Below, one piece after another: positions 34,872-44,823 of a stretch of DNA of 64,000 nt; position 1 is the first letter of the stretch, and each line of letters opens with the position of its first letter. The notes beneath the pieces are model-generated. The model had not been told where the DNA came from. It saw only the letters and a list, made by a program, of their open reading frames with translations, and made no database searches. A program made the position numbers and the translations under genes. Source of the stretch: Flagellimonas nanhaiensis (lineage in GTDB: Bacteria; Bacteroidota; Bacteroidia; Flavobacteriales; Flavobacteriaceae); contig NZ_QTJX01000003.1 in the NCBI RefSeq assembly GCF_003382275.1, forward strand, positions 338,145 to 402,144. Direction: 5' to 3'.

Positions 34872-35636
34872 TCAGAAATTACGTTGGGCCAACCAGGCCT
34901 CCAAAATAACATTGAATTCCTCTGGATGTTCCATCATGGGAGCGTGGCCGCATTCGGGAATCCAAAACAAGTCCGAATCCGGTAAAAGCTCATGAAACTC
35001 CTTGGCTACGTTGGGTGGGGTCACAGTATCATTTTCTCCCCAGATTATACAAGTGGGCGTATTCATGTGGGGCAGGTCCTTGGACATGTTGTGCCTAATG
35101 GCACTTTTTGCAATAGCAAGTGTCTTTACCAACTTCATTCTATCGTTAACAGTGGCAAACACTTCGTCTACAATCTCTTTTGTGGCGACCTCCGGGTCAT
35201 AAAAAACCTCTTGGGCTTTCTTTTTTATGAATTCATAGTCCCCTCTTTTGGGATAACCATCACCCATGGCACTTTCATAAAGTCCAGAACTTCCGGTTAT
35301 TACCAAGGCTTTTACTTTTTCAGGAAACATCTTGGTATGCAACAGGCCAATATGGCCTCCCAGAGAATTCCCCAAAAGAATGACGTCCTCTAAACCTTTG
35401 TACTCAATAAATCCCTCTAAAAATTTGGCAAAATTCTTTACCGTGGTCTTGAGCATGGGCATGTCATAGATGGGAAGCTCGGGAATCAATACTTTATATC
35501 CTTTGGATGGAAAATATTCCGAAACTCCCTGAAAGTTACTCAACCCGCCCATAAGACCATGCAGTATGATCATGGGGGTGCCTTCTCCTTCTTCTATGTA
35601 TCGGTATTTTCCTTCCTCGATAATATGTTCTTCCAT
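34872..35636 (-). CDS. Alpha/beta hydrolase
   Basis: A 254-residue alpha/beta-fold hydrolase with nucleophile elbow GNSLGG (Ser about residue 91), oxyanion-loop HGLMGG near residue 26, an acid in IWGENDTVTPP and catalytic His in CGHAPMMEHPEEF. Substrate unknown; relatives include esterases and C-C bond hydrolases. A minus-strand -7 element TATATTTG (35670-35663) sits about 27 bases upstream of the ATG. It is co-transcribed with engB. Confidence 0.85.
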   Translation of the reverse strand: MEEHIIEEGKYRYIEEGEGTPMIILHGLMGGLSNFQGVSEYFPSKGYKVLIPELPIYDMPMLKTTVKNFAKFLEGFIEYKGLEDVILLGNSLGGHIGLLHTKMFPEKVKALVITGSSGLYESAMGDGYPKRGDYEFIKKKAQEVFYDPEVATKEIVDEVFATVNDRMKLVKTLAIAKSAIRHNMSKDLPHMNTPTCIIWGENDTVTPPNVAKEFHELLPDSDLFWIPECGHAPMMEHPEEFNVILEAWLAQRNF

Positions 35637-35808
35637 CTATTAGCTAGTTGGTCTTAAGACGGCAAATATAGGCAATTAAGATCACACGATTTTTAGGTTT
35701 TGCAGGTCAATACAATAGGATTTTATCCCAACACATATCTGGGCATTTGACCGCTCTGTACTATTTCAGATAAGTTTTATCGATTAAAATCCGTTTTTCA
35801 TCCGAAAA

Positions 35809-35873
35809 GTGGAGAATTTATCAACAAATGTGGGTTTATGTGGAGAAATGTGGAAATAAAATCTATATATTTG
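35809..35873 (+). promoter_or_regulatory. dcw operon promoter with MraZ-type operator repeats
   Basis: Three TGG-headed pentamers recur at exactly 10-bp spacing: TGGGT (35831-35835), TGGAG (35841-35845) and TGGAA (35851-35855), each preceded by TG. A fourth GTGGA lies 21 bp further upstream (35809-35813). A perfect -7 box TATATTTG follows at 35866-35873. The E. coli MraZ operator is known to be three TGGGN repeats separated by 5 bases, the same geometry. The repeats cover the -33 region, so MraZ binding would repress its own operon. Transcription start is predicted near 35880. Confidence 0.65.
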
Positions 35874-35902
35874 AGTTGTATTAAGTAACCAATTGATTTC
35901 TA

Positions 35903-36358
35903 GTGACCCATATCATCGGACAACATGATTGTAAAGCTGATGCAAAAGGGAGGGTAATTCTACCCATATCTCTTAAGAATCAGTTGTTGCCTGTTTTGAA
36001 CGATGGGTTTGTGATCAAGCGATCCGTTTTTCAGCAGTGTTTGGAGCTCTATCCCAAGCATGAGTTTGATGTTCTAATGCAAAAGGTGCTTAAGAAAAGT
36101 AAGATCAACAGAAAGTACGATGCTTTTGTGAGAAACTTTGTTGCCGGCATGAAAGAGGTGGTGATTGATGGTGATACTGGAAGATTTCAAATTCCTAAAA
36201 ATTTAGTGGATTACGCAAAGATCGAAAAAGAAGTCGTGCTCAATGCAGTTTTTGATAAAATAGAAATCTGGAATAAGGACATGTACGAGAAGGTGCTCTC
36301 CGATAGTGAAAAGGACTATGCGGATTTAGCCGAAGAGATTTTTGCAGACGATGACTAG
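35903..36358 (+). CDS. mraZ: Division/cell wall cluster transcriptional repressor MraZ
   Basis: A 151-residue double AbrB/SpoVT-like DNA-binding protein. Both half-domains are visible: DAKGRVILPISLKNQLL (about 12-28) and the second DGDTGRFQIPKNLVDYAKI (about 91-109). MraZ forms ring oligomers that bind phased direct repeats. The first gene of the dcw cluster, it starts at GTG 35903, 48 bases after the last operator-like repeat, and overlaps rsmH by 8 bases. Confidence 0.93.
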   Translation: MTHIIGQHDCKADAKGRVILPISLKNQLLPVLNDGFVIKRSVFQQCLELYPKHEFDVLMQKVLKKSKINRKYDAFVRNFVAGMKEVVIDGDTGRFQIPKNLVDYAKIEKEVVLNAVFDKIEIWNKDMYEKVLSDSEKDYADLAEEIFADDD

Positions 36359-37253
36359 TCGATATCACGATCCAGTGCTGTTGCAGGAATCAGTAGATGG
36401 ATTGAATATAAAAGAAGATGGGGTTTATGTGGATGTCACCTTTGGTGGCGGAGGACACTCCAGGGAGATATTGAAAAGATTGGGCAATGCAGGCAAGTTG
36501 TTTGCCTTTGATCAGGACGAGGACGCTTTGGCAAATGCAATTGATGACGAAAGATTTCAACTGATCAATCAAAACTTCAGGTATCTCAAGCAGTATTTAA
36601 AGTTCTATGGCATTCGGAAAGTTGACGGAATATTAGCCGATTTTGGGGTTTCTTCCCATCAATTTGATGAAGCAGAAAGGGGTTTTTCCATTCGTTTTGA
36701 TGCAGAATTGGATATGCGAATGGACAGAAATAGCCAGTTATCTGCTTTTGATGTGGTGAATTCATATTCTCAAGAAGATTTGGCTTCGGTCCTATATCAA
36801 TATGGCGAATTGCGCAATGCAAGGGCAATGGCCAAAGCAATATTAGGTGCAAGAGAAAGGAAACCCATTAAGACTACGGACCAGCTAAAGAAAGTTTTGG
36901 GTGAATTTCTGCCAAAGATGAAAGAGAACAAGATTTTGGCGCAGGTCTATCAAGCCATTAGGATTGAGGTCAATCAGGAAATTGAAGTGCTGAAAGAGTT
37001 TTTACTGCAAGTTCCTGATTTGCTCCATGAAGGGGGAAGATTGAGTTTGATCAGTTATCACTCCCTAGAGGATAGATTGGTCAAACGATTCATAAGGTCT
37101 GGCAAATTTGAAGGAGAACCAGAAAAGGATTTTTACGGGAACATAAATGTTCCCTTAAAAAAGGTGGGAGGATTGATAGTGCCGTCATCCGAGGAAATTA
37201 CTAGGAACAATAGGGCACGGAGTGCCAAACTCCGCATTGCGGAACGCATATAA
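36351..37253 (+). CDS. rsmH: 16S rRNA (cytosine1402-N4)-methyltransferase
   Basis: A 300-residue SAM-dependent methylase with VDVTFGGGGHSREIL (SAM loop), DGILADFGVSSHQFD (catalytic region) and LISYHSLEDRLVKRF. The ATG at 36351 is preferred over the in-frame TTG at 36342 because it keeps the family N terminus (YHDPVLLQESV) and overlaps the mraZ stop by only 8 bases. Confidence 0.93.
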   Translation: MTSRYHDPVLLQESVDGLNIKEDGVYVDVTFGGGGHSREILKRLGNAGKLFAFDQDEDALANAIDDERFQLINQNFRYLKQYLKFYGIRKVDGILADFGVSSHQFDEAERGFSIRFDAELDMRMDRNSQLSAFDVVNSYSQEDLASVLYQYGELRNARAMAKAILGARERKPIKTTDQLKKVLGEFLPKMKENKILAQVYQAIRIEVNQEIEVLKEFLLQVPDLLHEGGRLSLISYHSLEDRLVKRFIRSGKFEGEPEKDFYGNINVPLKKVGGLIVPSSEEITRNNRARSAKLRIAERI

Positions 37254-37261
37254 AAAACAAA

Positions 37262-37579
37262 GTGAAAAAAGGATTACTGGACATATTAAAAGGAAAGTTT
37301 TTGGTCAGTGGAGACGCGCCCAAAAACTGGATGTTTCTCTTGTTTGCCTCCTTCTTGGCAGCTTTGATGATTTCCAGTAGCCACAATGCGGACAAAAAAG
37401 TGCTTGAGATTGCCGCTTTGAACGAAGAGGTAAGAAAACTCAGAAGCGAGTTTGTAGAAGGTAGATCTGTTGTTCAGCAATTGAAATTGGAATCCACTTT
37501 GAGGCAATCTGTTGCTTCCCGTGGGTTGAAACCCTCCGAGAATCCACCTAAGAAAATCAAAGTAAAATCCGTTAAGTAG
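37262..37579 (+). CDS. FtsL-like cell division protein
   Basis: A 105-residue bitopic protein: a cytoplasmic basic N terminus, one transmembrane helix at about residues 23-40, then a coiled-coil/leucine-zipper-like stretch (LEIAALNEEVRKLRSEFVEG). Size, topology and position between rsmH and the transpeptidase are those of FtsL, although sequence conservation in this family is low. It starts at GTG 37262; its stop overlaps the next GTG by one base. Confidence 0.8.
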   Translation: MKKGLLDILKGKFLVSGDAPKNWMFLLFASFLAALMISSSHNADKKVLEIAALNEEVRKLRSEFVEGRSVVQQLKLESTLRQSVASRGLKPSENPPKKIKVKSVK

Positions 37580-39588
37580 TGGCTATCTCCGAGAAAAATA
37601 TCATGAATAGGCTGTATCTGGTAGCAGGGGGTCTTTTTGTTTTTGCCGTTGTGGTGGTGGTCAAGTTGGTAGATATTCAAATGATCAAAGGGGAGGATTA
37701 TAAGGAACTTGCCCTGAACAAGACCGAGAAGATGTTTACCATAGAGCCCAATCGTGGAAACCTCTATTCAGATGATGGTAGTTTACTGGCGGCTTCGGTG
37801 CCAAAATATGAGATTCGGTTCGATGCCAAGACCGTTTCCGAAGAAAATTTCCAGGGACATGTTGCTGCACTCTCGGATTCCCTGGGCACTTTATTTAATA
37901 AACCGTCATCTTATTACAGGCAATTGTTCAGAAAAGCCAGAGCCAATGGTAATCGATATAAACTGGTAGCACGTAATGTGGACTACTTAGATTATGTGCG
38001 CATAAAGCAGTTCCCTCTTTTCTCATTGGGACCTTATAAAGGAGGATTCATTGAGACACATAGGGTGGTGCGGGAGTATCCGCTGGGTAAAATGGCTGCG
38101 CGAAGCATAGGCTACGAAAAAGTTGATGAAAACGGATATTATACCCGAGTTGGGTTGGACGGTGCCTTCGGTGAGCCATATCTAAGAGGTAAAGAAGGAA
38201 AGCGTCTAAAGCAAAAAATAGCCAAAGGGCAATGGAAGCCAGTTGGATTGGACAATATAGTTGAGCCACAAGATGGATTGGATGTTGTATCCACAATAGA
38301 TATCAACATTCAGGACATAGCACATCATGAGCTGTTGGCCCAACTGGAGAAGTATAAGGCCGATCATGGATGCGTTGTGGTGATGGAAACCAAAACCGGA
38401 GAGATTAAGGCCATTTCCAATTTGGGTAGGACATCCGAAGGAAAATACTATGAAAAACTCAACTATGCGGTAGGGGAATCCCACGAACCGGGTTCAACTT
38501 TTAAGTTGATGTCCTTGGTTGCCGCTTTGGAAGATAAAGTCATCGATACCAGCTCGGTGATTGATACAGAAAAAGGAAGGTACCGAATTTATGATAGAGT
38601 GGTCAAAGATTCCAAATGGGGTGGTTATGGAAAGGTCTCGGTATCCGAAGCCTTCGCAGTGTCATCAAATACGGCCTTTGCCAAAATCATTCATGAAAAC
38701 TATAAGGAGAATCCGGAAAAGTACGTGAATCGATTAATGAACATGGGTCTCCATAAAAAATTAGACCTCCCCATTATTGGTGAGGGAAAACCAGTAATCA
38801 GGTATCCAGGGGATAAAGGTTGGTCAGGAATTTCACTTGGGTGGATGTCTCATGGATATGAAGTTTCCATGACGCCAATGCAGACACTGGCTTTCTACAA
38901 TGCCATAGCCAACGATGGAGAATTTGTTAAGCCAAGGTTGATAAAAGAAGTTAGGGAAGGAAGCAAGATAATTACCAAGTTTGACAAAGAAGTGGTAAAC
39001 CCTTCCATATGCTCCGGTGAAACGGTCAAGAAAGTACAACAATTGATGAAGGATGTGGTGGAAAAGGATTATGGAACAGGTCATGCCATGTATTCCGAAA
39101 ACTTTTCCATGGCCGGTAAAACAGGGACCTGTCAGAAAAACTATGTTGCCAAAGACCCAGACAAGCTGGCATACATTTCTTCTTTTGCAGGATACTTTCC
39201 AGCTGACAACCCCAAATATTCCTGTATTGTAATTATCCATGAGCCAGATAAAAGTGTAGGGTATTATGGAGCCGATGTGTCAGGACCGGTATTTAAATCC
39301 ATGGCGCAAAAAATTCATGCCATTTCACCTTTGGTGGATGAAGTAGAAGAAAAGGGTTTTGATGATACGCCACTGCTCGAAAACTATGAAAAGTACTACG
39401 CACATGCCCAGAAGAAGTACAATACAATACCCAATCTAAAGGGAATGAGCGGAATGGATGCCGTTTCGTTGTTGGAAAATTTGGGGATAACGGTGGAAGT
39501 GCGAGGCAATGGAAAAGTGAAGAATCAGTCCATTGAACAAGGAACCGATATAAAACAAGTAAAGAAAATAGTGCTGGAACTTTCATGA
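37579..39588 (+). CDS. ftsI: Septal peptidoglycan transpeptidase FtsI (PBP3-like) with PASTA domain
   Basis: A 669-residue bitopic protein. One N-terminal transmembrane helix (about 10-30) and a dimerisation region precede the transpeptidase domain with SxxK (GSTFKLM, about residue 307), SxN (SSNTAFA) and KTG (AGKTGTCQ). A C-terminal PASTA domain spans about 613-669 (TIPNLKGMSGMDAVSLLENL). It cross-links septal peptidoglycan with FtsW. It starts at GTG 37579, overlapping the ftsL-like stop, and overlaps murE by 4 bases. Confidence 0.93.
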   Translation: MAISEKNIMNRLYLVAGGLFVFAVVVVVKLVDIQMIKGEDYKELALNKTEKMFTIEPNRGNLYSDDGSLLAASVPKYEIRFDAKTVSEENFQGHVAALSDSLGTLFNKPSSYYRQLFRKARANGNRYKLVARNVDYLDYVRIKQFPLFSLGPYKGGFIETHRVVREYPLGKMAARSIGYEKVDENGYYTRVGLDGAFGEPYLRGKEGKRLKQKIAKGQWKPVGLDNIVEPQDGLDVVSTIDINIQDIAHHELLAQLEKYKADHGCVVVMETKTGEIKAISNLGRTSEGKYYEKLNYAVGESHEPGSTFKLMSLVAALEDKVIDTSSVIDTEKGRYRIYDRVVKDSKWGGYGKVSVSEAFAVSSNTAFAKIIHENYKENPEKYVNRLMNMGLHKKLDLPIIGEGKPVIRYPGDKGWSGISLGWMSHGYEVSMTPMQTLAFYNAIANDGEFVKPRLIKEVREGSKIITKFDKEVVNPSICSGETVKKVQQLMKDVVEKDYGTGHAMYSENFSMAGKTGTCQKNYVAKDPDKLAYISSFAGYFPADNPKYSCIVIIHEPDKSVGYYGADVSGPVFKSMAQKIHAISPLVDEVEEKGFDDTPLLENYEKYYAHAQKKYNTIPNLKGMSGMDAVSLLENLGITVEVRGNGKVKNQSIEQGTDIKQVKKIVLELS

Positions 39589-41048
39589 AGTTGTTGAAAG
39601 ACATATTATTCGGGGTTGGACTATCTGCAGTGAGCGGAGACACCAATATTATGGTCAACCAAATCCATTTTGATTCCAGAAAAGTGGAAATGGACGATGT
39701 TTTTGTGGCCGTACGGGGAACTATTACCGATGGCCATCAATACATTCAAAAAGCTGTGGATGCTGGTGCAAAAGCAGTGGTCTGCGAGGAATTTCCAGAA
39801 TTATTGGTTAATGGGGTCACTTATCTAAGAGTATCTGACAGTAACACGGCGTTGGCCATTATAGCCGCCAATTTTTTCGACAACCCTTCGAAAAACCTCA
39901 AACTTATTGGGGTCACAGGAACAAATGGTAAGACCACAGTCACCACATTGCTTTATCAGCTGTTTAAAAATGCAGGGTACAAAGTGGGGCTGTTGTCCAC
40001 GATTAAGGTATTGGTAGATGAAAAGGAATACAAGGCAACACATACAACTCCGGATGTATTGACCATCAATCAGCACTTGGCCAATATGAACTCCAATGGG
40101 GTAGAATTCTGTTTTATGGAGGTGAGCTCGCACGGAATCCATCAAAAGAGATCAGAGGGGTTGCAATTTGCTGGAGCCATCTTTACCAATTTGTCCCATG
40201 ATCATTTGGACTACCATAAAACCTTTGCAGAATATCGGGATACCAAAAAGAAACTTTTTGATGACCTTCCTAAATCCGCTTTCGCCTTGGTGAACATAGA
40301 TGATAAGAATGGTAAGGTCATGCTTCAGAATACCAAGGCTAAAAAATACAGCTACGCACTAAAATCATATGCAGATTTTAGGGCCCAGATTTTGGAGAAA
40401 CAATTTAACGGACAGTTGTTGAAAGTGGAGGACAATGAACTATGGTCCAAGCTTATCGGAGACTTCAATGCCTACAATATACTGGCGATTTATGCCACCG
40501 CGGATATTCTGGGATTGGAAAAAATGGAGATTCTCAGGTTGATCAGTGAGTTGGAAACCGTTGATGGAAGATTTCAATATTTTATTTCGAAAGAGAAGAT
40601 TACAGCTATTGTTGATTATGCCCATACACCGGATGCGCTAAAAAATGTATTGATTACCATCAATGCATTGAGGACTGGAAATGAAAACGTCATCACCGTA
40701 GTGGGGTGTGGTGGTGATCGTGACAAGTCTAAGCGTCCGGTTATGGGTCATATCGCTTCAGAGATGAGCAATCAGGCCATCTTTACATCAGATAACCCAA
40801 GAACAGAGTCCCCTACAACAATTATTGAGGAGATGGAAGCTGGTGTAGAACCTCAAAATGTTAGAAAAGTACTTTCTATAGAAAATAGAAAACAAGCTAT
40901 CAAGACCGCTTGTAAACTGGCCTTGGCAAATGATATCATTCTTGTGGCGGGAAAAGGCCATGAAACTTATCAGGAAACCAATGGTAAGCGTGTTGACTTT
41001 GATGATTTTAAAGAAGTTAAAGAAGCATTGGCGAGCTTAAACAAATAG
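39585..41048 (+). CDS. murE: UDP-MurNAc-L-Ala-D-Glu:meso-diaminopimelate ligase
   Basis: A 487-residue Mur ligase with ATP loop GVTGTNGKTTVTTLLY (about 107-122). The third-residue specificity motif Asp-Asn-Pro-Arg (TSDNPRTESP, about residue 405) indicates meso-diaminopimelate rather than lysine. It adds the third residue to the peptidoglycan stem peptide. It overlaps ftsI by 4 bases and is followed by mraY after 8 bases. Confidence 0.95.
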   Translation: MKLLKDILFGVGLSAVSGDTNIMVNQIHFDSRKVEMDDVFVAVRGTITDGHQYIQKAVDAGAKAVVCEEFPELLVNGVTYLRVSDSNTALAIIAANFFDNPSKNLKLIGVTGTNGKTTVTTLLYQLFKNAGYKVGLLSTIKVLVDEKEYKATHTTPDVLTINQHLANMNSNGVEFCFMEVSSHGIHQKRSEGLQFAGAIFTNLSHDHLDYHKTFAEYRDTKKKLFDDLPKSAFALVNIDDKNGKVMLQNTKAKKYSYALKSYADFRAQILEKQFNGQLLKVEDNELWSKLIGDFNAYNILAIYATADILGLEKMEILRLISELETVDGRFQYFISKEKITAIVDYAHTPDALKNVLITINALRTGNENVITVVGCGGDRDKSKRPVMGHIASEMSNQAIFTSDNPRTESPTTIIEEMEAGVEPQNVRKVLSIENRKQAIKTACKLALANDIILVAGKGHETYQETNGKRVDFDDFKEVKEALASLNK

Positions 41049-41056
41049 GTTAAACT

Positions 41057-42277
41057 ATGTTGTATTACTTGTTTGAATATTTAGAAAAACAATACCAACT
41101 GCCTGGAGCGGGATTATTTCAGTTCCTTACATTCCGTGCAGCTATGTCCGTGTTGCTATCCCTTTTGATAGCCATGGTCTATGGTAAGCGGATTATACTT
41201 TTCCTTCAGAAAAAACAGATTGGAGAAAGTATCCGAGACCTAGGCTTGGAAGGGCAACAACAGAAGGCAGGGACGCCAACTATGGGTGGATTGATCATTA
41301 TTATGTCCACTTTGTTACCTGTGATACTGTTCGCCGATATCAAAAATATTTATGTAGTACTCCTGATCATTACCACTATTTGGATGGGAATAATTGGGTT
41401 TGTGGATGACTACATCAAAATCTTTAAAAAAGATAAAAAAGGACTAAAGGGAAGGTTCAAGGTCATGGGCCAGGTGGTCTTGGGATTGATAGTGGGAGTT
41501 GTCCTCTATTTTCATCCAGAAGTAACGATAAAAGAAAAAGATACCACTCGGATTACTGAGGATTTTCAGGTGGTAGAAGTTTTTGGCCAGGAAATGAAGG
41601 CGGTGAAAACCAATGTGCCCTTCATGAAGGATAATGAGCTTGATTATGCCGATTGGATTTCTTGGGCTGGTGAAGGAATGACCGACTATGCATGGTTAAT
41701 TTTTATTCCTGTTGTGATTTTTATCATTACAGCGGTGTCCAACGGTGCCAACCTTACCGATGGTATAGATGGCCTGGCCGCGGGTTCTTCCGCAATCATC
41801 GTACTAACGCTGGGAATTTTTGCCTGGGTTTCGGGGAATATTGAGTTTTCCGATTATCTGGACATTTTTTATCTGCCCAGAGTGGGGGAGTTGGTGGTTT
41901 TTATAGCCGCTTTTGTAGGTGCTTTGGTCGGATTTCTTTGGTACAATGCCTACCCTGCTCAAGTATTTATGGGAGATACGGGAAGTTTGACCATTGGCGG
42001 GGTTATAGCGGTAATTGCCATTATTGTTCGTAAAGAATTGTTGATTCCGATCCTATGCGGAATCTTCTTTGCCGAAACCCTTTCGGTCATGTTGCAGGTG
42101 AGCTATTTCAAACGTACTAAAAAGAAGTATGGAGAAGGAAGGAGATTGTTCTTGATGGCGCCTTTACACCATCATTACCAAAAGAAACTCTATCACGAGA
42201 GTAAAATAGTTACCCGGTTCTGGATTATTGGAATTTTACTGGCAATCATCAGTATTGTCACCCTAAAAATTCGATAG
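41057..42277 (+). CDS. mraY: Phospho-N-acetylmuramoyl-pentapeptide transferase
   Basis: A 406-residue polytopic enzyme making lipid I. Conserved parts are [19 protein letters not shown] (catalytic Asp pair), [26 protein letters not shown] and [10 protein letters not shown]. An extra soluble insertion between the middle helices (about 150-200) makes it longer than the roughly 360-residue E. coli protein, as seen in other Bacteroidota. It abuts murD with no gap. Confidence 0.95.
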   Translation: MLYYLFEYLEKQYQLPGAGLFQFLTFRAAMSVLLSLLIAMVYGKRIILFLQKKQIGESIRDLGLEGQQQKAGTPTMGGLIIIMSTLLPVILFADIKNIYVVLLIITTIWMGIIGFVDDYIKIFKKDKKGLKGRFKVMGQVVLGLIVGVVLYFHPEVTIKEKDTTRITEDFQVVEVFGQEMKAVKTNVPFMKDNELDYADWISWAGEGMTDYAWLIFIPVVIFIITAVSNGANLTDGIDGLAAGSSAIIVLTLGIFAWVSGNIEFSDYLDIFYLPRVGELVVFIAAFVGALVGFLWYNAYPAQVFMGDTGSLTIGGVIAVIAIIVRKELLIPILCGIFFAETLSVMLQVSYFKRTKKKYGEGRRLFLMAPLHHHYQKKLYHESKIVTRFWIIGILLAIISIVTLKIR

Positions 42278-43612
42278 ATGGACCGATTGGTGGTACTTGG
42301 AGGGGGAGAAAGTGGCGTGGGTACTGCCATTTTGGGAAAACAAAAAGGATTTGAAGTCTTTGTCTCGGACAAAGGAGAAATAAAAGAAGAATACAAAAAA
42401 GTTCTTGAACATTTTGAGATTGAATGGGAGTCGGGGAAGCATACCGAAGCCAAAATTTTGAATGCCAATGTAGTCATGAAAAGCCCTGGAATTCCGGACA
42501 AGGTTCCTTTGGTACAGCAACTGGTCAGCAAGGGAATTTCGGTAATTTCTGAGATTGAATTTGCTTCCAAATATACCAATGCCACCATTGTTGGAATTAC
42601 GGGAAGCAACGGAAAGACCACTACCACCATGTTGACCTATCATCTTTTAAAAGATGGGGGATTACATGTAGGCATGGCCGGGAACATTGGTGATAGCTAT
42701 GCCAAAATGGTTGCTGAAAACGATTATGATGAATATGTATTGGAAATCAGCAGTTTTCAATTGGATGGTATAACGGAATTCAAGCCAAAAGTGGCCGTTA
42801 TAACAAACATTACCCCCGATCATTTGGACCGATATAATTACAAGTTTGAAAATTATATCGCTTCAAAGTTTCGCATAGCCATGAATCAGGATGAAAGTGA
42901 CTACTTGATTTATGACGTAGATGACGAAGTGATTCGAGAATGGCTAAAAAAACACCCAGTTCAATCCAAATTACTCCCTTTCTCCTTAAAGGAGAAACAG
43001 GAACAAGGAGCTTGGTTGGAAAATGGAACAATTAAACTAAAAGTAGAACATAAAACCTTGGAAATGAGCACTGATATTTTGACACTAGAAGGTCAGCACA
43101 ATGTAAAGAATACCATGGCAGCCGGTTTGGCGGCATTGTTGGTGAATGTAAGAAAGGAAACCATACGCAAGAGTATCCAGACATTCCAAGGGGTGCCCCA
43201 CAGATTGGAAAAAGTTCTGAAGATCAACCATGTGGAATACATCAACGATTCTAAAGCCACCAATGTAAATGCAACATTTTATGCGCTTGAAGGAATAAAA
43301 AGGCCAATTGTTTGGATAGCCGGAGGAGTAGATAAAGGCAATGATTATTCAGAGTTGATGCCCTTGGTAAGGGAAAAGGTGAAGGCTATCATCTGCTTAG
43401 GAATGGATAATTACAAGTTAAAGGAGGCTTTTGGTAATGTGATTGACCTTATGGTGGAGACCTATTCCATGGATGAAGCCATTAAAGTGGCTTATAAAAT
43501 ATCAGAAAGAGGAGATTCTGTCCTGCTCTCACCTGCATGTGCCAGTTTTGATCTTTTTGAAAATTATGAGGATAGGGGAAATCAATTTAAAGAGGCTATT
43601 AAAAAATTATAG
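42278..43612 (+). CDS. murD: UDP-N-acetylmuramoyl-L-alanine:D-glutamate ligase
   Basis: A 444-residue Mur ligase with N-terminal UDP-binding LVVLGGGESGVGTAIL, ATP loop GITGSNGKTTTTML (about 107-120), the middle-domain PDHLDRY and the C-terminal INDSKATNVNAT. It adds D-Glu to UDP-MurNAc-L-Ala. It starts immediately after the mraY stop. Confidence 0.95.
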   Translation: MDRLVVLGGGESGVGTAILGKQKGFEVFVSDKGEIKEEYKKVLEHFEIEWESGKHTEAKILNANVVMKSPGIPDKVPLVQQLVSKGISVISEIEFASKYTNATIVGITGSNGKTTTTMLTYHLLKDGGLHVGMAGNIGDSYAKMVAENDYDEYVLEISSFQLDGITEFKPKVAVITNITPDHLDRYNYKFENYIASKFRIAMNQDESDYLIYDVDDEVIREWLKKHPVQSKLLPFSLKEKQEQGAWLENGTIKLKVEHKTLEMSTDILTLEGQHNVKNTMAAGLAALLVNVRKETIRKSIQTFQGVPHRLEKVLKINHVEYINDSKATNVNATFYALEGIKRPIVWIAGGVDKGNDYSELMPLVREKVKAIICLGMDNYKLKEAFGNVIDLMVETYSMDEAIKVAYKISERGDSVLLSPACASFDLFENYEDRGNQFKEAIKKL

Positions 43613-43617
43613 GCAGC

Positions 43618-44823
43618 ATGCTGGCAGTATTTAAAAATTTGAAAGGAGACAAGGCTATTTGGGGCGTGGTTGCCCTATTGGCCCTTTTCTCATTTTTGCC
43701 AGTATACAGTGCAAGTACCAATTTGGTATATGTAAATGACGATGGTACCACAATTGGGCACCTGATCAAACATGCAGTGCTTCTTTTTCTTGGGTTTGGA
43801 ATAATCTACGCTGTACACAGGATACCTACACATTATTTCAAGGGACTTTCCATTATTGCCATGCCCATTGTTCTCATTCTTTTGGCCTATACACTAACCG
43901 TGGAGACCGAAATTGGAGGCGTAACTGCCAATAGGTGGATCAAGATTCCTTTTGTGGGGGTCAATTTTCAAACCTCTACTCTCGCTTCAGTAGTGTTGAT
44001 GATATGGATTGCGAGGTATTTGACTAAAATAAAGGACATCAAGATAACTTTTAAAGAAAGCATTTTGCCATTGTGGTTACCGACCGCTTTGGTGGTGCTC
44101 TTGATTTTGCCTGAAAACTTTTCCACTGCTGCCATCATTTGCTTTTTGGTATTGGTGCTTTGTTTTTTAGGAGGATATCCACTGAAGTATTTGTTTGCCA
44201 TGGTGGCAACCGGAGCAATATTGGCAAGTATGTTCCTGTTTGTGCTTTTTAAAGCACCGGAAGTATTGCCCCAACGTGCAGGTACATGGAAATCAAGGAT
44301 TGAAACCTTTTGGAGTCCCGAAAAGGCCGAAAAGGATGATTTACATCAGTTGACCTTGGCCAAAATCGCAATTGCTGAAGGAGGAATAGTAGGTAAGGGT
44401 GCCGGAAAAAGTGTAATCAAGAACATGCTTTCCCAGAGTACCTCAGATTTCATATTTGCTATTATCATTGAAGAATATGGACTGTTGGGAGGTGGAGCGC
44501 TGTTGTTCTTCTATCTATTGCTGTTGTTTAGGATAGTGGTGGTGGCAAACTCTGCAAAAACCGTTTTTTCAAAGCTTTTGGTCATAGGAGTTGGATTGCC
44601 CATCGTTTTTCAGGCATTCATCAACATGGCGGTAGTGGTGCAATTGTTTCCGGTAACCGGTCAGCCGTTGCCTTTGATCAGTATGGGAGGAACATCCATT
44701 TGGATGACCTGTATGGCAATCGGAATTGTTCTGAGCGCCAGCAACAAAAAAGAAAATTTAGAGGAGGAATCCTACGAAATAGATGAAACCAACCCTTTAG
44801 AAGTATTAAGTGGACAGATATAG
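43618..44823 (+). CDS. ftsW: Septal peptidoglycan glycosyltransferase FtsW
   Basis: A 401-residue SEDS-family polytopic protein (about ten helices) that polymerises lipid II at the septum with FtsI. Recognisable segments are [12 protein letters not shown], the loop before [17 protein letters not shown] and [15 protein letters not shown] near the end. The last 14 bases overlap murG. Confidence 0.94.
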   Translation: MLAVFKNLKGDKAIWGVVALLALFSFLPVYSASTNLVYVNDDGTTIGHLIKHAVLLFLGFGIIYAVHRIPTHYFKGLSIIAMPIVLILLAYTLTVETEIGGVTANRWIKIPFVGVNFQTSTLASVVLMIWIARYLTKIKDIKITFKESILPLWLPTALVVLLILPENFSTAAIICFLVLVLCFLGGYPLKYLFAMVATGAILASMFLFVLFKAPEVLPQRAGTWKSRIETFWSPEKAEKDDLHQLTLAKIAIAEGGIVGKGAGKSVIKNMLSQSTSDFIFAIIIEEYGLLGGGALLFFYLLLLFRIVVVANSAKTVFSKLLVIGVGLPIVFQAFINMAVVVQLFPVTGQPLPLISMGGTSIWMTCMAIGIVLSASNKKENLEEESYEIDETNPLEVLSGQI

